From Brenneria sp. hezel4-2-4 (lineage in GTDB: Bacteria > Pseudomonadota > Gammaproteobacteria > Enterobacterales > Enterobacteriaceae): a DNA stretch of 64,000 nucleotides. The notes under the pieces were generated by a model. That model was not told where the DNA came from and searched no databases. It saw nothing but the letters and a program-made list of their open reading frames with translations. The stretch spans positions 682,001 to 746,000 of the forward strand of contig NZ_JABJXS010000001.1 of assembly GCF_013155275.1 (NCBI RefSeq), read 5' to 3'. The position numbers were made by a program, and so were the translations under genes. This document shows positions 58,310 through 64,000 of the stretch, piece by piece (within the stretch, counting starts at the first letter, position 1; every line of letters starts with the position of its first letter).

Positions 58310-58397
58310 ATTCCCTTCATCTTTCACGTTGCAGGTGCGTCGGCTTCCGCACCTTGAAATCTATCGGGTATCACAACGCACACGCAGACGAGAAAGC

Positions 58398-58465
58398 CCA
58401 CGCCCCTGACACCATGACCGGCAGAGGCGTGGAACACTACCGCGATGAAAAGGCGCTCATCGCGG
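58398..58465 (-). other. Two tandem hairpins between fetP and the DUF2318 gene
   Basis: CCACGCC/GGCGTGG (58398-58404 and 58426-58432), then a perfect CCGCGATGA/TCATCGCGG (58440-58448 and 58457-58465). They lie inside the operon just after fetP. They are likely to stabilise the fetM-fetP part or reduce reading into the ABC part. Confidence 0.55.
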
Positions 58466-58474
58466 ACGGGGCGA

Positions 58475-59002
58475 TCACTTTAAACCGACATATTTGAAAT
58501 CAAAGCTGACATCAAACGGTTTCCACCAGCGGCCGACACCGGTTTCGTCGTCGGTGTGACGGTGCATACCGGCTTTGGAAGGCGGGTCGATGTGGTAAAC
58601 GACTTTGTAGTTGCCCACGCCCATCATTTTGATGTTCGCGCCATAGTGCGGGCCATCGCTGGCGACCATCGGCATAAACGTCCCTTCCTGCTTGGCGCCG
58701 GTATCGGTGTTAGTCAGGGTATAGGCGATGGTCAGAAACGGCATCCACTCACCGGCGCCGAATCCGTTTTTATTCCCTTCAACCGCGTGAATATCGGCTT
58801 CCAGATGGATATCCGCTTTTGCCGCCGGCAGCCCCATGCCACGGGGTTCCATATCAATCGGTTGCAGGTAAACCGCCGCGATTTCCAACTCATTTATGGT
58901 CACTGGCTCGCCGGCCGGATACTCTTCAAACGCCAACACCGCCGGCGCCGTGAAAATGCCGGCGATTAACGCGCCGGTAATCAGACTTTTTTGCATATTC
59001 AT
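58475..59002 (-). CDS. fetP: Periplasmic iron-uptake protein FetP (P19/Tpd family)
   Basis: Periplasmic copper-dependent iron-binding protein that works with FetM, 175 residues. The signal peptide ends about VLA-FEE. The P19/Tpd hallmarks are DMEPRGMG, HLEADIHA, PHYGANIKMM and the HRHTDDETGVG stretch, which supply the Met and His ligands for copper and iron. The ATG at 59002 has GAGG eight bases before it; a TTG one codon earlier is less likely. It follows fetM by 130 bases. Confidence 0.93.
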   Translation of the reverse strand: MNMQKSLITGALIAGIFTAPAVLAFEEYPAGEPVTINELEIAAVYLQPIDMEPRGMGLPAAKADIHLEADIHAVEGNKNGFGAGEWMPFLTIAYTLTNTDTGAKQEGTFMPMVASDGPHYGANIKMMGVGNYKVVYHIDPPSKAGMHRHTDDETGVGRWWKPFDVSFDFKYVGLK

Positions 59003-59133
59003 CAACCCATCCTCATATCATCAATGTCCCCGTCTTGTTTCAAATTACCGGCGTATTGGTTGCCTGCGCCTTGAAATCAATAGGGGGTGTAACGGCCGTT
59101 TCTGGTTATTTTTGCCTTTCACTGCATCCAGTA

Positions 59134-61038
59134 TCAGATCGCCGCCGCCCTGCGCCGCATGATCCAAAGCGCGGCCAGGGCGGCGACCAACAGCACCCCT
59201 TGCGGTATTAAGGTTTCCACATAGGGATAAATACCCAACCCGCTGATTTCCGGTACGCCGGTCAGCAGTGTCGGTTCGAACAGTTTGCCTTCAATCAGTT
59301 CCAGTACCCCTTTGCCGGCAAAGACAAACGCCATCAGATACATGAAACAACCGGTGAACATAAAGAAAGGCTTAAGCGGCAGTTTAACCACCGTAAAGCG
59401 CATGATCAGATAGGCGATAATCAGGATCACGCAGCCAATGGCGAAGCCCGCCAGAATGGAAAGATGGCCGGCCAGATTGTTGGCGTCGCCCACCAGCGCG
59501 TAGTAGAACAGCACGGTTTCGGCGCCTTCGCGGTAAACCGCCAGGAAGCTGGTCAGCCACAGCCCCACCATCGAACCGCTGCTCAAAGAATGGGATAGTT
59601 TGCCTTCCAGATACGCTTTCCAGTGGCGGGCTTCCACTTTTGACAGCAGCCAGTAGCTCATAAAGAACAGCATCACCACGGCAATCAGCATCGTCACGCC
59701 TTCCAGCAGTTCGCGGCTGGCGCCCGAATTGGTGAACAGTAGCTGGAAAATCACCGCGGTAATCACGCTGCACGCCAGCGCGACATACACGGACTGACGG
59801 ATTAACGGCAGTTTGTCGTGCTGATTATTCTTCACCAGATAGGCAACGATCGCCGCCACGATCAGCAGGGCTTCCAGCCCTTCGCGCACAATAATCAGCA
59901 GGCTGTAGATCAACAGGCTCCAGTGCGTTTCATTGCCCTCGCCCAACATATCGGCCGCTTTCGCCAGATCCTGTTTCAGCGCCTCGGCCTGAATTTGCAG
60001 TTGTTCAACCGGTTGTCCGGCATTCATCAGGCTGACCAGACGGGTAAAATAGCCCTCCAGCGTCGATTTGAACGCCGCATCGCGGGAACCGACTTTATTT
60101 TCCATTCCGGTGGCTTCGAACAGATCGAAGTAAGCATCCTGCACGGCTATCATCGCCGGTTTAACCTGCCCCTGCCGATAGGTTTCTATTGCCGCCAGAA
60201 TGGCCTGATTAATATCGTCGGAAACGTTTACCCAGTTGGCATCCGGCGCATCGTCGGCAACGCCATCATCGGCCGATGGCGCCGTGACCGGCTGGCTGTC
60301 GCGCGTGGTGGGCAACCCCGGCAAGAGATCTTCAATATCCTGCAACAGGGTGGTGACCCGATAGGCCACTTCACTCATCTGGTCGGGCTGATTGGTCAGG
60401 GCAATCAGCGAGGTGAACTGTTGGTTAATCGCGGCGGCCTGCTGCGAGGAGCGATTTTGCCGCACCGACATTTCCATCTCGGAATTTTTAAACCCCTGAT
60501 AATGCGCCGACTGCACGCTCTGACTGGCTTTTTTATACTCACCGGCCTGATAGTCGCTGACGGCCTGCGCCAGCCCGTCGTCAATAATTTTAAAGCTCTG
60601 CTGCCAGTACAAAGCGATGTCCGCGTTGTCATAAGCGCCGTGCTGCTGTTGCGCCACCAGCTTATGGCCGTCTGACAAGACCGGCAGAACCGCGTTCAGT
60701 TCGCCTTTCAGCCAGGACACTTTCGCCTGCACTTCCGCCAGCGGTTTTCCTTCGCCGATCATGCGGCGAATTTCGCCAAAGGTGGCTTCCAACTGATAGC
60801 TTTTTTGCGCGGAGATATTGATTCGGATCGGGCCTTCGAGGTTTTCAAACACTTCGAAATAGGCCATCTGTACTTCGGTGCGGGCTTCATCCGGCTTTTG
60901 CTGTTCATACAGTTGAGCCGTTTTATCCAGTCTGGATTCAATATCCTGGATAAAAGTAGCGTAATCCGTGGCGGCTGACGCCAGAGAACTGCCGACTAGC
61001 CAACACAATGCGAAGAAAAGTTTTTGCCAGGTAGACAT
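59134..61038 (-). CDS. fetM: Ftr1-family iron permease FetM
   Basis: Inner-membrane iron permease, 634 residues. A signal peptide (1-22) and a large periplasmic helical domain (about 23-370) precede a seven-helix Ftr1 domain with both iron-binding motifs, REGLE (385-389) and REGAE (503-507). This two-part form is the FetM type, longer than EfeU. Its ATG is 20 bases downstream of a good Fur box, and it heads the operon of the iron system. The ribosome site is weak. Confidence 0.94.
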   Translation of the reverse strand: MSTWQKLFFALCWLVGSSLASAATDYATFIQDIESRLDKTAQLYEQQKPDEARTEVQMAYFEVFENLEGPIRINISAQKSYQLEATFGEIRRMIGEGKPLAEVQAKVSWLKGELNAVLPVLSDGHKLVAQQQHGAYDNADIALYWQQSFKIIDDGLAQAVSDYQAGEYKKASQSVQSAHYQGFKNSEMEMSVRQNRSSQQAAAINQQFTSLIALTNQPDQMSEVAYRVTTLLQDIEDLLPGLPTTRDSQPVTAPSADDGVADDAPDANWVNVSDDINQAILAAIETYRQGQVKPAMIAVQDAYFDLFEATGMENKVGSRDAAFKSTLEGYFTRLVSLMNAGQPVEQLQIQAEALKQDLAKAADMLGEGNETHWSLLIYSLLIIVREGLEALLIVAAIVAYLVKNNQHDKLPLIRQSVYVALACSVITAVIFQLLFTNSGASRELLEGVTMLIAVVMLFFMSYWLLSKVEARHWKAYLEGKLSHSLSSGSMVGLWLTSFLAVYREGAETVLFYYALVGDANNLAGHLSILAGFAIGCVILIIAYLIMRFTVVKLPLKPFFMFTGCFMYLMAFVFAGKGVLELIEGKLFEPTLLTGVPEISGLGIYPYVETLIPQGVLLVAALAALWIMRRRAAAI

Positions 61039-61057
61039 AAGTGAAGGAAGCGCTAAT

Positions 61058-61076
61058 GATATTTATTCTCATTATC
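61058..61076 (-). promoter_or_regulatory. Fur box of the fet operon
   Basis: GATATTTATTCTCATTATC agrees at 15 of 19 positions with GATAATGATAATCATTATC. It sits 20 bases before the fetM start, so iron-bound Fur would repress the operon. Confidence 0.75.
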
Positions 61077-61121
61077 ACCCTGATAAACAGATATGTCTTG
61101 ATTTACATCACGGAAAAATCG

Positions 61122-61391
61122 TTATTGATGCAAAAAAATTGTAACATCTTGTTCCACCTCTTCCATTTGCCGCAACGCATCGAGAGTGGCATAGGCTTCC
61201 TGTTCATCTAACAGGCTCATGGCAAACCCGACATGAACCAGTACCCAACGGCCAATCAGTTGATCGCTGTTGATGCCGTCCGCAACCAACGCAATGTTCA
61301 CCTCGCGCCGGACGCCGCAAACATCGACCCACGCCAGCTGTTGCTCGACGGACGCCAGCTCGACAACCTTTCCCGGAATACCCAGACACAT
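61122..61391 (-). CDS. Hydrogenase maturation chaperone HypC/HybG
   Basis: Small chaperone that carries the Fe(CN)2CO unit with HypD and delivers it to the hydrogenase large subunit, 89 residues. [12 protein letters not shown] has the essential Cys2, and [18 protein letters not shown] is the family core. HybG seems as close as HypC. It stands alone, divergent from the hyf operon and upstream of the fet operon in the same direction; other hyp genes are not in the window. GGA lies before the ATG. Confidence 0.93.
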   Translation of the reverse strand: MCLGIPGKVVELASVEQQLAWVDVCGVRREVNIALVADGINSDQLIGRWVLVHVGFAMSLLDEQEAYATLDALRQMEEVEQDVTIFLHQ

Positions 61392-61640
61392 GATGCTTTT
61401 CCATTAATGATTTGAAGAATAAAGTACCTAGCAATTTCTATGCCAATAAATAAAAAATGAGGTTGAATCTAGCGCCGACACCCTGATGATTAGCCGTTTC
61501 TTTACATTAAGCTTGAGAAGATTTACATAAAACGCCGGTTTTTTAGCCTGTTTGATGCCCCCCTTTTCTATCGTCGTCACCCTTGATTTTACTATCGTCA
61601 AAAGTGTCGAAACCGCTCCGGGGGGATCGCTCGTCACTAG
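61392..61640. other. Intergenic region between hypC/hybG and hyf operon (left part)
   Basis: Part of a 399-base divergent control region. A first GTGTCGAA copy lies at 61604-61611, the second at 61640-61647. The minus-strand promoter for hypC/hybG must lie here but I could not place it. No gene is seen. Confidence 0.4.
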
Positions 61641-61652
61641 TGTCGAATGACA
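61641..61652 (+). promoter_or_regulatory. TGTC-N4-GACA dyad, possible FhlA/HyfR site
   Basis: TGTCGAATGACA, a near-perfect dyad about 80 bases upstream of the hyf sigma-54 promoter. The formate regulator FhlA binds TGTC/GACA dyads of this kind, so this may be the upstream activator site. The half-site GTGTCGAA is repeated 36 bases further upstream. Confidence 0.45.
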
Positions 61653-61732
61653 CGGCATCGCCGTCATTTTCAATAACGCCTTTGCGCTCAATCCCTTATC
61701 TAATGCGGCCTGCCCTATCCACGCGCCTGACG

Positions 61733-61748
61733 TGGCACGAAATATGCT
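61733..61748 (+). promoter_or_regulatory. Sigma-54 promoter of the hyf operon
   Basis: TGGCACGAAATATGCT, with GG and GC ten bases apart and one mismatch to TGGCACG-N4-TTGCT. It is 42 bases before the hyfA start. E. coli hyf and hyc operons are also RpoN-dependent. Confidence 0.8.
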
Positions 61749-61790
61749 TTACGCAGCCAACCTTAATAGAATCCCCCGGAGGGTATGGCT

Positions 61791-62417
61791 ATGAACCGCT
61801 TCGTCATTGCGGAGCCTAAACGCTGTATCGGCTGCAATACCTGCATGGCCGCCTGTACGCAGGTGCATCGCCGCCAGGGATTGCAGACGCATCCGCGGCT
61901 GACGGTAGAGCGCGACATCACGGGCACCGCGCCGGTGTTATGTCGACATTGTGAAGAGGCGCCCTGCGCCAAAGTCTGTCCGGTAAACGCCATTACGCAT
62001 CAGGATCAGGCGGTGGTATTAGACGAAAGCACCTGCATCGGCTGCAAACTGTGCGCCATCGCCTGTCCTTTTGGCGCGATTACGCCGTCAGGCAGTAAAC
62101 CGGTCGCCATTCCGGACACCTTCGACCAGCACATTCCTTTATCCCTGCTTTCCGACGTGCCGGTCAGCGTGGCGTCCGTCAATCCGTTTCTGGCCTGGAA
62201 TGCCGGGATACGCAGCGTCGCGGTGAAATGCGATTTGTGCGCCTTTCAGGCCCAGGGGCCGGAATGCGTGCGCGTCTGTCCGACCGATGCTCTGCTGGTC
62301 ATCGACGATAGCCAAATCGAACAGGCGGCTGCCGCAAAACGCCGGCAGGCGATGGATTGGCCCGCTGGCAACATACCGTTCCCGCCCGCCGCAACCGAAC
62401 GGGAGAATAAACGATGA
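61791..62417 (+). CDS. hyfA: Hydrogenase-4 ferredoxin-like subunit HyfA
   Basis: Iron-sulfur electron carrier of the formate hydrogenlyase/hydrogenase-4 complex, 208 residues. Four sets of cysteines bind [4Fe-4S] clusters (CIGCNTCMAAC, CRHCEEAPCAKVCP, CIGCKLCAIACP, CDLCAF...CVRVCP). MNRFVIAEP matches the E. coli HyfA N-terminus. The ATG at 61791 is eight bases after GGAGG; the ATG six bases earlier is too close. It overlaps hyfB by ATGA. Confidence 0.94.
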   Translation: MNRFVIAEPKRCIGCNTCMAACTQVHRRQGLQTHPRLTVERDITGTAPVLCRHCEEAPCAKVCPVNAITHQDQAVVLDESTCIGCKLCAIACPFGAITPSGSKPVAIPDTFDQHIPLSLLSDVPVSVASVNPFLAWNAGIRSVAVKCDLCAFQAQGPECVRVCPTDALLVIDDSQIEQAAAAKRRQAMDWPAGNIPFPPAATERENKR

Positions 62418-64000
62418 TGACTTCACTGGAATGGTTGGCGTGGGCGCTGGCCCTTTATCTGGCGGGCGCGGCGCTGTCGCTGTGTCTGTTTCGTCTCGAA
62501 TCCCTGGTCATTCCGCTCAATGCGCTGCTTACGGCGCTCGGCGGGCTGTGCGCCATCGCCTCGGCGCTGCCGGTATTGCGCGACAATGTGACGTTAACCG
62601 CCGCCGTGGCGACGCCGTTTTCCGCTTTCGCGCCGCTCACCCTGCGTCTGGACGCGCTGGCCGCGCTGATGATGCTCATCATCTCGCTGCTGACGATCGT
62701 CATCGCGCTCTATTCGCTGGCCTATCTGCGGGAATACCGCAGACGCGCCGGGTTCATCGGTTGGTTTATGAACCTGTTGGTTGCCGCCATGCTGGCGCTG
62801 GTGTGCGTGGATAACGCCGCTTACTTTATTATTCTGTTCGAGGCGATGACGCTGTGCGCCTGCGCGCTGATGCTGTGCGGGCGCAACGGCGAGCCCGGGG
62901 CGGGAACGGGCTATTTTTTCAGCGCGCATATCGGCATCGTGCTGGTCATACTGGCGTTCTGGCTGCTGTATCGCCAGAGCAACAGTCTTGATTTCGCCGA
63001 CTTTCGCCAGCTCTCCCTGTCGGCCTCCCGGGCGTCCGGCGTGTTTGTGCTGGCCTTTGCAGGGTTCGGCGTCACGGCCGGCCTGGTTCCGCTGCACGGC
63101 TGGCTGCCGCGCGGTCTGCCGGCGGCGCCGTCCCACGCCTCGGCGCTGCTCGCCGGCGTGATGGTGAAGATCGGCCTTTTCGGCATCATCAAAGTGGCGA
63201 TCGACCTGCTCGGCGCCACCGAAATCTGGTGGGGCGTCATGGTGATGCTGTTCGGCGCCGCGTCCGCGGTATTGGGCGGGCTATATGGGTTGGCGGAACA
63301 CAACATCAAGCGCGTACTGGCTTACCACACGGTTGAAAATGTCGGCATCATTCTACTGGGCATCGGCGTGGGTATGGTGGGGATTGCCAGCCGCCAGCCG
63401 TTACTGGCGGCGCTCGGCCTGCTGGGCGGGCTTTACCATATGCTCAACCACACGGTATTCAAAGGGCTGCTGTTTCTCGGCGCGGGTTCGGTTATTTACC
63501 GTCTGCATATCAAAGATATGGAACGAATGGGCGGGCTGGCGCGGCTGATGCCTTATACCGCCGTGACCTTCCTGATCGGCTGTATGGCGATTTCCGCGCT
63601 GCCGCCGCTGAACGGCTTTGTCAGCGAATGGTTTACCTATCAGTCGCTGTTTATGCTCAGTCAGGATAGTCGCCTGCCGCTGCGTCTGGTGGCGCCGCTT
63701 ATTATCGTGGTGCTGGCGATAGTCGGCGCGCTGGCGGCCATGTGCTGCGTGAAATTATACGGCATTACCTTTTCAGCCGCTCCCCGCAGCGCCGCCGCCG
63801 CCGAAGCGCGCGAAGTCCCGTGGGCCATGCGGGCGGCCACGCTGCTGCTGGCGCTGCTCTGCATCCTGCTGGGCCTCGGCGCCAGCGAGGTGGCGCCCGT
63901 TATCCTGCGCGTGGCCGTCAGCCTGACCGGCGCCGACGCGCTCGCCGTCGCCCAGGGCGGCCTGTTGTTCCCCGGCTCCCCCGACCAGACCTCGCTGTCG
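62414..64000 (+). CDS. hyfB: Hydrogenase-4 membrane subunit HyfB (continues beyond window)
   Basis: Membrane proton-pump-like subunit of hydrogenase-4, related to NuoL/HycC. 529 residues lie in the window and the 3' end is outside; E. coli HyfB has 672. The NADH-quinone oxidoreductase core is clear: GLVPLHGWLPRGLPAAPSHA, MVKIGLFGIIKVA, AEHNIKRVLAYHTVENVGII, HTVFKGLLFLGAG, SALPPLNGFVSEW. Two adjacent ATGs (62414, 62417) are possible; the first overlaps the hyfA stop. Confidence 0.95.
   Translation, partial: MMTSLEWLAWALALYLAGAALSLCLFRLESLVIPLNALLTALGGLCAIASALPVLRDNVTLTAAVATPFSAFAPLTLRLDALAALMMLIISLLTIVIALYSLAYLREYRRRAGFIGWFMNLLVAAMLALVCVDNAAYFIILFEAMTLCACALMLCGRNGEPGAGTGYFFSAHIGIVLVILAFWLLYRQSNSLDFADFRQLSLSASRASGVFVLAFAGFGVTAGLVPLHGWLPRGLPAAPSHASALLAGVMVKIGLFGIIKVAIDLLGATEIWWGVMVMLFGAASAVLGGLYGLAEHNIKRVLAYHTVENVGIILLGIGVGMVGIASRQPLLAALGLLGGLYHMLNHTVFKGLLFLGAGSVIYRLHIKDMERMGGLARLMPYTAVTFLIGCMAISALPPLNGFVSEWFTYQSLFMLSQDSRLPLRLVAPLIIVVLAIVGALAAMCCVKLYGITFSAAPRSAAAAEAREVPWAMRAATLLLALLCILLGLGASEVAPVILRVAVSLTGADALAVAQGGLLFPGSPDQTSLS

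Overview
This is a 64 kb stretch of an Enterobacterales chromosome. Close matches to familiar enteric proteins (ProP, GltP, DcuB, Cbl, PatA/PatD, HyfA/HyfB) and a GC-rich coding style support that. The mix of sulfur, urea and iron scavenging genes with a hydrogenase-4 operon would fit a plant- or insect-associated Pectobacteriaceae-like bacterium, but the genus is inference. I see no rRNA, tRNA, insertion sequence, prophage or CRISPR array. Most of the window is nutrient scavenging loci.

Layout. 1-8.7 kb: one minus-strand operon for urea use, reading allophanate hydrolase, urea carboxylase, a GntR/FCD regulator, urtA and urtB (cut by the window edge), with a sigma-54 promoter and a GntR-type operator in front. 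8.9-15.4 kb: a sulfate-ester locus (LysR regulator, binding protein, double-length fused permease, ATPase, arylsulfotransferase with a thioredoxin-like tail) resembling sftR/atsRBC/astA of Pseudomonas putida. 15.6-23.9 kb: a nickel/opine-type (Cnt-like) ABC importer with a lipoprotein binding protein, a fused permease and an MFS exporter, behind a Zur-like box. It is followed by AMP nucleosidase and a DksA paralogue that has lost three of its four zinc cysteines. 24.2-30.1 kb: proP, a stand-alone second EF-G, and a secreted type-B carboxylesterase whose short leader carries a strong terminator. 30.2-33.7 kb: putrescine catabolism genes patA and patD, each with a sigma-54-type promoter, and a small charged protein. 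34.5-35.9 kb: dcuB behind a long AT-rich region.

35.9-45.7 kb: two divergent taurine/sulfonate-type ABC systems. The minus-strand one is in an operon with a D-cysteine desulfhydrase/cysteate sulfo-lyase family enzyme, an Asp/Glu racemase family protein and a sulfolactate/malate-type dehydrogenase. The plus-strand one is followed by an HcxA-like dehydrogenase. 45.7-53.3 kb: a polar amino acid ABC transporter, gltP, the sulfur-starvation regulator cbl and a DMT exporter. 53.3-61.1 kb: a complete Fur-controlled FetM/FetP (Ftr1/P19-type) iron system with a DUF2318 membrane protein, two FtsX-like permeases, an ATPase and a thioredoxin lipoprotein. 61.1-64 kb: a lone hypC/hybG chaperone gene and the divergent start of a hydrogenase-4 (hyf) operon with a sigma-54 promoter, running off the right edge.

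Together these genes look like a set of starvation modules: nitrogen (urea, putrescine), sulfur (ats, tau-like, cbl), zinc or nickel (cnt-like, DksA2) and iron (fet), plus anaerobic metabolism (dcuB, hyf).
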